In this document: piece after piece, positions 29,846 through 37,825 of the stretch
Layout: each line of letters starts with the position of its first letter
Position numbering within the stretch: the stretch's first letter is position 1
From: Mycobacterium paraense
GTDB taxonomy: Bacteria; Actinomycetota; Actinomycetes; Mycobacteriales; Mycobacteriaceae
Assembly (NCBI RefSeq): GCF_002101815.1
Contig: NZ_LQPM01000006.1
Span: 62,001 to 126,000, forward strand
Length of the DNA stretch: 64,000 bases
Direction of reading: 5' to 3'
Notes under the pieces: generated by a model
What the model was told of the DNA's origin: nothing
Database searches by the model: none
The model's input: the letters and a program-made list of their open reading frames with translations, nothing else
Program-made: the position numbers and the translations under genes

Positions 29846-30871
29846 CTAATCGTCGACCGGCAGGCCGGCCGTCGGCGTCGGTCCGTTGATGATCGCGAAG
29901 TTGACCGTCGCGGTGGCGGCGAGCTCGTCGCCGTCGCCGTAGATGTCGACCTGCATGACCATCGCCCGGCGACCCGATCGCAGCATCCGCGGGACCGCGC
30001 GGGCGGCGCCCTGCTTGATCGGCCGCAGGTATCTGACGAAGAGGTCGGCGGTCGTCATGGTGGTGCCGGGCTGCAGGTATTCCAGCCCGAATTGTCCGCC
30101 CGCCACGTCGACGAGCGTGGCGATCAGCCCGCCCTGCAGCGCGCCGGACGTGTTGGTGACGTGCGGGCTGACGGGCATGGTCATCGCGAATTCGCCATTG
30201 TGGATGCCAGGTCGCATGCCGATTTGGGCGAACAGCTCGCCCAGTGACGGCGTTGGCGACTCGTCGGTGTCGCGGATGCCGAGCGCACGGCTGCAGAAGT
30301 CGTACAGGTGGCCGACGTCGATCGGTGTGCTGATCAATTCCGTCCCGAGCCAGTGCAATCGCTGCGCGCCCATGATCGTCTGCATGACGATCGCGGCCGC
30401 GGCCCCGATATCGAGCCCCGGGTTGAAGACGCCCTCGGTGATGCCCTGTCCGACGATGTCGCGGATCAGTTGGTGCAAGGGGGAGAGCACGCGGGCGTAG
30501 TCGCGGGGGCGGGTCTCGGCGAGGTGCTGGTTGTAGAGGGTGAGCGCCCTGTTCAGGCTGTCCTGCGTGCTCGATTCCGGTTGTTGGCTGACGCGGTCGA
30601 TCACCAGCTTCAGCGCGGCGGTGCTGTCGAGCCCGTTGGTTTCGTCCCGCCAGGTTTGCACCGATTGCGCGATGGTCCTGTCGAACAGCGCCAGCAGCAG
30701 CTCGTCCTTGCTGCCGAAATGCTGGTAGAAGGCCCGCAGCGAGGTTTTCGAGCGCGCGACGACCTCCTGCACGGTGAAGTCGGTGCGGCCCGTTTCGCCC
30801 AGGATCGCGACGGCCGTCTTGATGAAGCGGTCGCCGCGCGTCACTTCGGCTTCCTCGATCGGTTCAGCCAT
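29846..30871 (-). CDS. TetR-family regulator fused to a hotdog (PaaI-like) domain
   Basis: A 341-residue fusion. Residues about 8-60 form a TetR helix-turn-helix (FTVQEVVARSKTSLRAFYQHFGSKDELLLAL). Residues 60-200 form the TetR all-helical ligand domain. Residues about 215-335 form a PaaI-type hotdog domain (NTSGALQGGLIATLVDVAGG; FVRYLRPIKQG). In enzymes the QGG is usually HGG, so the hotdog part may sense an acyl-CoA without cleaving it. ATG at 30871 is the only sensible start. Repression of itself and of the amidohydrolase gene is inferred from the two related operator sequences. Confidence 0.83.
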   Translation of the reverse strand: MAEPIEEAEVTRGDRFIKTAVAILGETGRTDFTVQEVVARSKTSLRAFYQHFGSKDELLLALFDRTIAQSVQTWRDETNGLDSTAALKLVIDRVSQQPESSTQDSLNRALTLYNQHLAETRPRDYARVLSPLHQLIRDIVGQGITEGVFNPGLDIGAAAAIVMQTIMGAQRLHWLGTELISTPIDVGHLYDFCSRALGIRDTDESPTPSLGELFAQIGMRPGIHNGEFAMTMPVSPHVTNTSGALQGGLIATLVDVAGGQFGLEYLQPGTTMTTADLFVRYLRPIKQGAARAVPRMLRSGRRAMVMQVDIYGDGDELAATATVNFAIINGPTPTAGLPVDD

Positions 30872-30874
30872 GAG

Positions 30875-30886
30875 AATGAGGTTACC
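30875..30886 (+). promoter_or_regulatory. Second half-operator for TetR-hotdog regulator
   Basis: AATGAGGTTACC matches AATGACGTTACC of the palindrome at 29803-29821 in 11 of 12 positions. It lies 4 bases upstream of the regulator's ATG on the opposite strand. Autoregulation is the likely meaning; the second arm is degenerate. Confidence 0.4.
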
Positions 30887-30986
30887 GCGTGTGGCGCGAT
30901 ATGCGTGCAGCTGGAACGCCGTGGCCGCGGCGCGAAAACATTCGTTTGCGTCGGGTCGCGGCGGTCGGCGGCTACCGTCGCAAGCC

Positions 30987-31304
30987 GTGAACACTAGTGC
31001 TGGTCCGATCGAGGTGTGGCTGCGCCAGGAGGACGACGAGGTCATTTGCACTGTCGTCGACCCCGACGAAAGCACCTACGAGCTGGACGTGGATGCGCTG
31101 TCGATGCGCGGCGCGCAGCGCGAGATGACCGGCTACTTCATCGACCAGAACTACGAGCCGGTGGACCAGTGGCGCGTCGAGGTTGACGGCGCCAACGGCC
31201 CCGTGGAGACGGTGCGCACGTTCAGGCCGACGGGGTTTCAAGGCCAGGGCTATGACGACGATGCAGTCGACGCGCTCGACGCCGCTGACGAGCTGCTGTC
31301 CTAA
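30987..31304 (+). CDS. Conserved hypothetical protein
   Basis: A 105-residue soluble protein without a family I recognise. It is acidic (DEVICTVVDPDESTYELDVDAL) with alternating strand-like segments and a C-terminal Asp-rich helix (DDDAVDALDAADELL). No signal peptide or membrane helix is seen. GTG at 30987 was chosen because the upstream in-frame sequence has atypical composition. It diverges from the TetR-hotdog gene across about 115 bp. Codon usage is normal for the genome, so it is probably real and ancestral rather than part of the low-GC patch that follows. Confidence 0.7.
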   Translation: MNTSAGPIEVWLRQEDDEVICTVVDPDESTYELDVDALSMRGAQREMTGYFIDQNYEPVDQWRVEVDGANGPVETVRTFRPTGFQGQGYDDDAVDALDAADELLS

Positions 31305-31377
31305 CGCCGACTCCGGTCCGGAAGCCCGTTGCAATGGCTTTTCGTGAAGTGCTGCGCTCGTGGCTGCGGGATAAGCA

Positions 31378-31941
31378 ATGAATATGTCCCCAACCTCTAA
31401 AGTAGTGAACTTCGAAGTCTATCTGCTGATGACGATGAAGATAAGAATGGGCAGTGAAAAAGAAGCTAAGCTGTTGCAGGCTAAACTAGGCGAGTACGGG
31501 CTTTCCCTCCCTGATGCGGAACGTATATATGAGACGGTGGCAAAAGCTCTCGACGGGGAAGCATCGCGGTTTGAGAACATGAAGAAGTTGCTTGGGATTA
31601 CAGATACGGCCTGTGCAACGGTGGGATACACCAGCATATTGTGGCCCGACTTTGACTTCAAGGCCACCGCTGATAAAGATGGCCGGCTCGAGTCGGCCCG
31701 GTACTGGCACGCTAGAGGGCATTTCCCCAACGTCGACTCGCCGGCCGAGTTGCCAACGTGGAGCACCGATGTGACCGAATTCGCTGCGCATTTCGGTCCC
31801 ATGACGAACGGCGACCGACGTCCGCTATTCGACAAGGTTCTGCCCGCACATGAGGGGTACGAATTCCTATGGAACGGAGAGCGTTATGGCGCGGAATTCA
31901 GCTGGGGGTTGTTCCTCTATTCGGCAGAATTCTGGGAGTAA
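31378..31941 (+). CDS. Hypothetical protein in low-GC island
   Basis: A 187-residue protein I do not recognise. The first 70 residues are helical and Lys/Glu-rich (MGSEKEAKLLQAKLGEYG), and the rest is rich in aromatic residues (TSILWPDFDF; GYEFLWNGERYGAEFSWG), ending in FWE. GC over 31381-31500 is about 45% by direct count, far below the surrounding genes, which suggests horizontal transfer. ATG at 31384 or a later Met may be the true start. It precedes a barstar-like gene and two broken genes. An immunity or toxin-related role is a guess from context only. Confidence 0.6.
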   Translation: MNMSPTSKVVNFEVYLLMTMKIRMGSEKEAKLLQAKLGEYGLSLPDAERIYETVAKALDGEASRFENMKKLLGITDTACATVGYTSILWPDFDFKATADKDGRLESARYWHARGHFPNVDSPAELPTWSTDVTEFAAHFGPMTNGDRRPLFDKVLPAHEGYEFLWNGERYGAEFSWGLFLYSAEFWE

Positions 31942-31971
31942 GCGAGCCAACCGCAATGGTTGGAAGAAGCC

Positions 31972-32222
31972 GTGAACGGTATTCTTGCGGCCACGGCATC
32001 CGAATACCGTGCCTTGATCGGAGACGCGCCGTAACCCCACAGCTGTTGGATGAACTTTGCCACGCCCAACGGCCGACTAATGACCAGAGCGATGCGGTCG
32101 TGGACGCGCTATCAGATGCGCTGAGTGCCAACTACGGACCTGGACACATTCCGAACGAGTATGGCCTGACGGTCGAACGGGCGATAGGTGTCTACTTGGA
32201 CGCGTGGCCGATATGCCGGTAA
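31972..32222 (+). pseudogene. Frameshifted small gene in immunity-like island
   Basis: GTG at 31972 (with GGAAG upstream) opens a frame reading VNGILAATASEYRALIGDA that stops at TAA 32032-32034. Skipping two bases at about 32029 continues smoothly as VTPQLLDELCHAQRPTNDQ and on through IPNEYGLTVERAIGVYLDAW to a stop at 32222. The two pieces join into one sensible protein of about 82 residues. The alternative upstream part of the second frame is Arg/Cys-rich and implausible. The family is unknown. This reads as a recent frameshift or a sequence error. Confidence 0.55.
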
Positions 32223-32301
32223 ACGCTGAGGCCGCATACGCGCGGTACACCACTGTCGTAACGGCACATTCCATTGGTTTTGTCGGCGGAGGCGCACGAC
32301 C

Positions 32302-32799
32302 GTGAACTTGGACGAATTCGTCTCAGGTGCTGCAGGGCATGATGCGTGCGTGGGGATACACGCGTCGAAACCGTCGCCGCTGGTGCCTCCGCCCCGCGTG
32401 GAACTTCGTACGGTCGACGCGGCGCACATGCGAACGCTCAATACTCTCTACGACGTCTTCGCCGAGGCGTGGCACTTCCCGCCTTGGTTCGGGCGCAATA
32501 TGAACGCATTTAATGATTTTATGCGCGACTTGGATAACATGATCAACACCGCCGAAGGTAAACCAGCCGCACCCGGCTACTTGACCGACGTAGCGGATGC
32601 GCACTTGCTTCTCATTGATGAACCGAAAGCTTTTTCTTGGTTCGCCAACGCCATGCCCTTCTATAGGGATTACTACCGAGACGAACTCAGCCCACCAGCG
32701 GCCTTCGGCTTGTTGCTCTCCGCTCCGATCAGTGAACTCGACGCAGTCCGCGAGCGGTGGCAAACCGCCGGGGTCCCCGTCGTGACCGTCAATGTCTGA
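32302..32799 (+). CDS. Barstar-like (ribonuclease inhibitor) protein
   Basis: A 165-residue protein with the barstar signature AEAWHFPPWFGRNMNAFND around residues 55-73. There the aromatic-Gly-Asn stretch matches the core helix and loop of barstar, the inhibitor of barnase-type RNases. The first 35 residues are an extension not found in classical barstar (about 90 residues). GTG at 32302 overlaps the TGA of a 30-codon frame. No barnase-like RNase is near, so it is an orphan immunity-type gene, or it serves a toxin elsewhere. The low-GC surroundings suggest acquisition. Confidence 0.72.
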   Translation: MNLDEFVSGAAGHDACVGIHASKPSPLVPPPRVELRTVDAAHMRTLNTLYDVFAEAWHFPPWFGRNMNAFNDFMRDLDNMINTAEGKPAAPGYLTDVADAHLLLIDEPKAFSWFANAMPFYRDYYRDELSPPAAFGLLLSAPISELDAVRERWQTAGVPVVTVNV

Positions 32800-32823
32800 G
32801 AACTGGTAGTGAGGAACCGCGCT

Positions 32824-33149
32824 ATGGACGTCGACAACGATTCCCGCGATCGCGTTGCGTACCTCCGGCAGCTGGCAATTGCTTCGCTCGACGATTACAG
32901 CGGTGGATTCGCCGCATTCGAACGGTGGATCGCGACCTGAAGTCCTTAATCCGATCTCTCGAAGAAGTCGCGGATCCGTCTTGGACCGAGTCGTTGCTCC
33001 GACCGTGGGGTCAGCTCGAGATCGCCTATGCATCAGCGCTTGCTGAAGGCCGTTGCCATTTGACTCAGGACGAAGAGATACGCGTGCAGGAGATCGTCGC
33101 TGCCCTCCGAGCCGACCTCGAGGGCCATGACCCGCCGCCGGGTCGTTAG
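32824..33149 (+). pseudogene. Frameshifted small gene in immunity-like island
   Basis: ATG at 32824 (GAGG upstream) opens a frame reading MDVDNDSRDRVAYLRQ to FERWIAT and stops at 32940. In another frame the sequence continues as RDLKSLIRSLEEVADPSW, then LRPWGQLEIAYASALAEGRCHLTQDEE, to TAG at 33149. The two halves together make a normal-looking protein of about 107 residues. It resembles small proteins that often follow barstar-like genes in actinobacteria (from memory, not checked). A -1/+2 shift near 32920-32935 separates them. Its end overlaps the stop of the convergent ligase gene. Confidence 0.6.
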
Positions 33150-34645
33150 CCGCCCCGGGCTTCGATCATCGCCGAGCGATTGACCTTCGTGGCAGCGGTG
33201 CGCGGAATCGCGTCGACGAACTCGACGGTCTTGGGCGCCTTGTAATGCGCGAGCCGGCCCTTGGCGTACTCGATCACCTGTTCTTCACTGAGCGACGCGC
33301 CGTCCGCCAGCTGCACCACGGCGTGCACCCGGCGGCCCCACTGCGCGTCGGCGAGGCCGATGACCACGACGTCGGCAATGCCGGGATGGCCCGCCAGCGC
33401 CGACTCCACCTCCGCCGGAAAGACATTGGCCCCGCCGGTGACGATCATGTCGACGCGGCGGTCGACGATGTAGAGGTAGCCGTCCTCGTCGAGGTAGCCG
33501 ATGTCGCCGGCGGAACGGAAGCCGTCGTCGGTCGTCGGCAGCGGCGCCGCCCCGCCCAGGTAGCGCGATCCCGCGGCCATCGGCGAGCGCAGGTAGATCT
33601 CGCCGTGTTCGCCCGGCCCTAGGGGTGTCCGCCCGGCGTCCAGGATCCGGATCTCGGTGTCCCGGAAGCCACGGCCGACGCTGCCCGGATGGGCCAGCCA
33701 CTCGTCGCCGCGCAGCGCGGTCAGCCCCAGGTTCTCGGTCATGCCGTACGCGGACACGATCTGTTCGGGGCTCAGCAGCTCGAACCAGGTATGCATGAGC
33801 GACGGCGGCATCACCGCGGCGCCCTGCAGGATGAAGACCACGCTGGACAGGTCGCGCTGGCGGACGTCGGGCCGCGCCGCGATGCGCGCCAGCATCGTGG
33901 GTGTGGCCGTGAAGTTGGTGATCCGGAAGCGTTCGATCACATCCAAAACCAGTGCCGCGTCGAATTTTTCCAGCACGACCAGATGGTCGCCGGCCAGCAG
34001 GAAGAAGAAAGTGGCGAAGCCGTTGGTGTGGTACATCGGCGCGGGCACCATGATGGTCTGCGGCTGGGCGACCGGTGTCCAGTTCGACAGGAACGGCTCG
34101 CCGTGCTGAGGGGTCCACAACGACGGCGCCAGGCTGAGGATCACCTTGGGCACGCCGGTCGACCCGCTGCTGCAGATTCCGTTGGCGTGCGGCGAAACGA
34201 CCGGGGGCAGCGGACTCGCGGATTCGGCGGCCGCGCGCGCGTCCAGCTCCCACCGGGTTCTTTCGTCGACAGCGACGGCGGGGTCGATCACGTCGCGCAC
34301 CCGGTCGCGCTCCCATTCTGGCAGATCCCAATGCATCGGAACGGGAACCGCGCCGATCTTCCAGCACCCCAGCGCGGCGAGCATCAGATGCACGGAGTTC
34401 GGAATAGCCAGGGCCACAAGGAAACCCAGACCGGCGCCATCGGCCGCCAGTGCACGCCCCCACTGGTTGGCGCGGGCGTCGAGTTCACCGAAGGTCAGCG
34501 ATTCCGCGGTGCCGTCGAGCGCGACGACCGTCACCGCCGGAGCGTCGGGCCGTTCCTTCGCGAGCTGTTCGAGCTTGGTTCCGAACGGGATGCCGTCTTC
34601 AAGGGGGTTGGGGGCCAACCCGGATTCAACGGGCTCGGTGCTCAC
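33146..34645 (-). CDS. AMP-forming acyl-CoA ligase
   Basis: A 499-residue class I adenylate-forming ligase. It has the A3-like loop CSSGSTGVPKV, then YGMTENLGLT (motif A5), the FRSAGDIGYLDEDGYLYIVDR hinge region (motifs A7-A8), VTGGANVFPAEVE and the terminal catalytic Lys in AATKVNRS. GTG at 34645 overlaps the stop of the FadE gene (GTGA). It is the last of five overlapping genes (37.8-38.9 kb down to 33.1 kb): four FadE-type proteins and this ligase. A carboxylic acid substrate activated here would feed the dehydrogenases. Confidence 0.88.
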   Translation of the reverse strand: MSTEPVESGLAPNPLEDGIPFGTKLEQLAKERPDAPAVTVVALDGTAESLTFGELDARANQWGRALAADGAGLGFLVALAIPNSVHLMLAALGCWKIGAVPVPMHWDLPEWERDRVRDVIDPAVAVDERTRWELDARAAAESASPLPPVVSPHANGICSSGSTGVPKVILSLAPSLWTPQHGEPFLSNWTPVAQPQTIMVPAPMYHTNGFATFFFLLAGDHLVVLEKFDAALVLDVIERFRITNFTATPTMLARIAARPDVRQRDLSSVVFILQGAAVMPPSLMHTWFELLSPEQIVSAYGMTENLGLTALRGDEWLAHPGSVGRGFRDTEIRILDAGRTPLGPGEHGEIYLRSPMAAGSRYLGGAAPLPTTDDGFRSAGDIGYLDEDGYLYIVDRRVDMIVTGGANVFPAEVESALAGHPGIADVVVIGLADAQWGRRVHAVVQLADGASLSEEQVIEYAKGRLAHYKAPKTVEFVDAIPRTAATKVNRSAMIEARGG

Positions 34646-35577
34646 GCGGGTACCGGCCCGCTGAACAGCGTCTCCAGGTTGCCGTCGCGGGCGTCCGGCA
34701 CCAGCCGCAGGGCCAGCGCCTCGGCGCCCAGCGGCAACCGGATCAGCGGCTGGGTGTGCCGGTCGAGAACGCTGACGTCGGACTCGTCGCAAAAACCCAG
34801 GGCGCCGAGCAGCTGGTGCGAGGTGCGCAGCACCTGTCGCGCGGTGTCGGCCGCCTTGAACCGGAGAACGAGCGCATCGGCCGAATGCACCTGCACCGGT
34901 AGGGATTCGGGCCGGCAGATGGTGAACTTCGCGAGCTCGCACAGGCCGCGCACCGCGACGGCGGCATCCGCGACCGCGAACCTGACGGCCTGGAAGTCCG
35001 CCAGCGGCTTGCCGAACTGAACCCGGGCACGCACGTGTTCGGTGACGATGTGCAGCGACTGCTGCAGGGCTCCCAGAATCCGCCATGATCCCAGCACGAG
35101 ATGAAGGTTAACGTCGCCGGCCGGAACCCTTCCGTCGGGTGCGCTCACTGTGGCCGGCACCAGAAACGGCCCCAGCTTGGCGTTGGTGCGCGTCGCCGCC
35201 CGCGGCTGGTAGCGGTTGCCGTCCAGGTCGGCGGCAACCCAGCCGCCCGGCAGGTCGCCGTGGTCGATACGCGGCGCCTCCGGGTTGACCAGGGCCAGTC
35301 GCGCACCGTCGATCGCAAGCAGCTCCTCGACGACCGGATAGGGCAGCGCGGTCGCGCCGGCGGCCTGGCACAGCACCGCGGCGGCCAGCAGGTCGTCGTC
35401 GGCCGACCGCACGTCGAGCTCGAACGCGCCGACGTCACTCAGGGCCGCGCGCGCCGCGTCCCGGACGCCGTCGTCGGCCTCGGCGCGCAGCGCCGCCGGC
35501 GGACCACCCAACCGGGTGAGCCGCTTTGTGGCGACGGCGGCGAAATCGCTGATATCCTGCGGCAGTTCGGTTTTCAC
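34642..35577 (-). CDS. Acyl-CoA dehydrogenase-like protein, divergent and short
   Basis: A 311-residue member of the acyl-CoA dehydrogenase fold, shorter than the usual 370-390. FAD-linked features include VRARVQFGKPLADFQ. The C-terminal segment usually reading QxHGGxG is LLGALGFCDESD, so the conserved His is lost. The N-terminal domain is reduced. It is most likely the non-catalytic partner of a heteromeric dehydrogenase with one of the three neighbouring FadE proteins. Both ends overlap neighbours by 4 bp. Confidence 0.8.
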   Translation of the reverse strand: MKTELPQDISDFAAVATKRLTRLGGPPAALRAEADDGVRDAARAALSDVGAFELDVRSADDDLLAAAVLCQAAGATALPYPVVEELLAIDGARLALVNPEAPRIDHGDLPGGWVAADLDGNRYQPRAATRTNAKLGPFLVPATVSAPDGRVPAGDVNLHLVLGSWRILGALQQSLHIVTEHVRARVQFGKPLADFQAVRFAVADAAVAVRGLCELAKFTICRPESLPVQVHSADALVLRFKAADTARQVLRTSHQLLGALGFCDESDVSVLDRHTQPLIRLPLGAEALALRLVPDARDGNLETLFSGPVPA

Positions 35578-36722
35578 CTATGTTCTCCCAGAACGTCGCG
35601 TGCCACCAGCATTCGCTGCACCTCGATGGTGCCCGACGCCACGGTGGCGGCCTGTGCGTAGCGCCAGTGGTCCTCGATGGCCCCGTGCAGGGGCGCCGAC
35701 GTGCCGCTGTCGAGCGCCGTGGGGCCCAGCACGTCGAAGAGCAGCTCGGCCACCTGCTGATCGCAGGTGGTGGTGGCGATGCGGGCCGCACTGGCCGCCG
35801 CCCCCGCCGACGGGTCGTCCTGGAGCGAGATGGCCCGGTAGGCGAGCAGCCTGGCCACCCGGAGGTCGGCCAGCGCGCGGACCCAGCGGGCTCGGATGGG
35901 CTCGGGCAACGCGTCCCAGTCCTCACCGAGTTGCCTGCACAACCGGTCCAGCAGCGACTCGCAGCGCGCGTAGCGCGCGATGCCGACCCGCTCGAAGGCC
36001 AGCGCCTCGCGCATCACCCGCCACCCGTCGCCGACCTCGCCGAGGACGTCGCCGGGGAACGCCTGCACGTCGTCGAGGAACATCTCGTTGAGGTGATGCG
36101 GCCCCAGCATCGACCCGATGGGCCGCACGGTGAAGCCCGGCCGGTCCATCGGGATCAGAAACAGGGTGAGCCGCTTCGGCTTTGGCGCCTCCGGATCGGT
36201 GCACGCGGCCAGCACGCACCAGGAGGCCATCAGCGCGTACGACGTCCACACCTTCTGGCCGGTGATGCGCCAGCCGTCGCCGTCTTTGACCGCGCGGGTG
36301 CGCAGCGAGGCGAGGTCGGTTCCGGCCTCCGGCTCGGAAAAGCCCTGGCACCAGATCACGTCCCCGGAGGCGATGGCCGCCAGGTGCTTGGCCTTCTGCT
36401 CGGCCGTGCCGTAGCGCATCAGCGCGGGGCCGACCCAGTTGATCCCCATGTACTGCGGCCCGCGGGGCTCGTGCTGCGCCCACATCTCCTCGCGCAACAC
36501 GGTCTGCTGCCAGACCGAACCGCCGCCGCCCCCATGCTCTTTCGGCCACGCCAGCGCCAGCAGGCCCTCGGAGGCCAGCAGCTTGCAGAACGTCTCGGTG
36601 GTCGCCAGGTCCTGCGGGTTTTCCGTACAGGCGCCGAGGAAGTCCTCGGGGATGTGGTGGGACACCAACTCGCGCAGGTGGTTTCGCAGTTGTGCGGCGT
36701 CTTCGCCGAGGTCATAGTCCAT
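35574..36722 (-). CDS. Acyl-CoA dehydrogenase (FadE)
   Basis: A 382-residue acyl-CoA dehydrogenase. WPKEHGGGGGSVWQQ, the substrate/FAD segment CQGFSEPEAGTDLASL, ITGQKVWTSYA and the C-terminal SGTIEVQRMLVARDVLG are all present. ATG at 36722 was chosen because GAGA lies just upstream; an ATG three codons earlier overlaps the previous stop. The usual MCAD-type catalytic Glu (YEG) is not at its place, as seen in heteromeric steroid-type dehydrogenases. It is in a four-gene FadE series. Confidence 0.86.
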   Translation of the reverse strand: MDYDLGEDAAQLRNHLRELVSHHIPEDFLGACTENPQDLATTETFCKLLASEGLLALAWPKEHGGGGGSVWQQTVLREEMWAQHEPRGPQYMGINWVGPALMRYGTAEQKAKHLAAIASGDVIWCQGFSEPEAGTDLASLRTRAVKDGDGWRITGQKVWTSYALMASWCVLAACTDPEAPKPKRLTLFLIPMDRPGFTVRPIGSMLGPHHLNEMFLDDVQAFPGDVLGEVGDGWRVMREALAFERVGIARYARCESLLDRLCRQLGEDWDALPEPIRARWVRALADLRVARLLAYRAISLQDDPSAGAAASAARIATTTCDQQVAELLFDVLGPTALDSGTSAPLHGAIEDHWRYAQAATVASGTIEVQRMLVARDVLGEHR

Positions 36723-36727
36723 TCTCG

Positions 36728-37825
36728 TCATCCCTTCGGCAGCCCGAGCAGCCGCTCGGCGATGATGTTGCGCTGCACTTCCGACGTCCCGCCGTAGATT
36801 GTTGCGGCGAGCGCGTCCTGGCGTTCGAACAGCAGATCCGGATCGCTGACACCGTCCTGACCCCTGGCGACGGCGGCCAGTTCCCAAACACGTTGCAAGG
36901 TCACCGATCCGAGCAGCTTGAGAATGTCGGCCTCCGGGCTCGCCCGTCCCGCCAGCTCGTTGCCCAGCGCGCGGTATCCGGTGGCCCGCAGCGCCTCGGC
37001 GTCGGCGAGGAGCGACCCGAGCTCGGCGCAGATGTCGTCGGTCGGCCGGGCCTCGCGCACCGCGTCCAGCCCGCGCTTGATTTCGACCCAGTTCATGATC
37101 CAGATCATCTGGCGCTCGTGGTGCAGCGACGACAGCGCGACGTTCCAGCCGCCGTGCAGCGGCCCGAGCAGGTTTTCCGCCGGCAGCTCGACGTCGTCGA
37201 GGAAGACCTCGCAGAACGTCTCGTCGGAGATCGAGGCCATCCGGATGGGCTCGACCCTGACCCCGGGCGACTGCAGGTCGAGGATCAGGCAGGAAATGCC
37301 GCGATGCTTCGGCGCCTCCGGATCGGTGCGCGCATACAGCGTGCACCACCGGGACAGGTGGGCCTGCGTGGTCCATATCTTGTGACCGTTGACGCGGAAG
37401 ACGTCACCATCGCGCTCGGCCCGCGTGCGCAGGCCGGCGAAATCGGATCCCGCCTCCGGTTCGGACATGCCCAGCGCCCACCATTCGTCGCCGCGCAGCA
37501 GCGGAACCAGCAGCCGGTCGATTTGAGCGGGTGTGCCGAACTGACGGATGCCGGGAGCCGCAACGCCGGGACCCTGGATGTTGGGCAGCTTCGGAGCGGA
37601 TCGCAGGGCGCCCTCGATCCGGACCTCCATCGCGTCGCGCAGGCCCAGCGACCGGCCGCCGTGCTCACGGGGCCAGGTCGGCTGGAGCCATCCGGCCTCG
37701 AACGCGGCCCGCTGATAGTCCCGCCGCAACGTCAGGTCCCAGCGGTACTCGCGGTACCGCTCGTAGTAATCCTTCGGCAGGAATTCCGTCAGCCACGCGC
37801 GGTATTCCTCGACGACCGCGCTCAT
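36728..37825 (-). CDS. Acyl-CoA dehydrogenase (FadE)
   Basis: A 365-residue acyl-CoA dehydrogenase. Segments include WPREHGGRSLGLRDAM, ALGMSEPEAGSDFAGL, VNGHKIWTTQAHLS (substrate pocket) and IYGGTSEVQRNIIAERLLG at the C-terminus. The start ATG at 37825 overlaps the TGA of the upstream FadE gene (ATGA). With the preceding 352-residue FadE it probably forms an alpha2-beta2 enzyme, by analogy to the steroid side-chain dehydrogenases. The substrate is unknown. Confidence 0.87.
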   Translation of the reverse strand: MSAVVEEYRAWLTEFLPKDYYERYREYRWDLTLRRDYQRAAFEAGWLQPTWPREHGGRSLGLRDAMEVRIEGALRSAPKLPNIQGPGVAAPGIRQFGTPAQIDRLLVPLLRGDEWWALGMSEPEAGSDFAGLRTRAERDGDVFRVNGHKIWTTQAHLSRWCTLYARTDPEAPKHRGISCLILDLQSPGVRVEPIRMASISDETFCEVFLDDVELPAENLLGPLHGGWNVALSSLHHERQMIWIMNWVEIKRGLDAVREARPTDDICAELGSLLADAEALRATGYRALGNELAGRASPEADILKLLGSVTLQRVWELAAVARGQDGVSDPDLLFERQDALAATIYGGTSEVQRNIIAERLLGLPKG

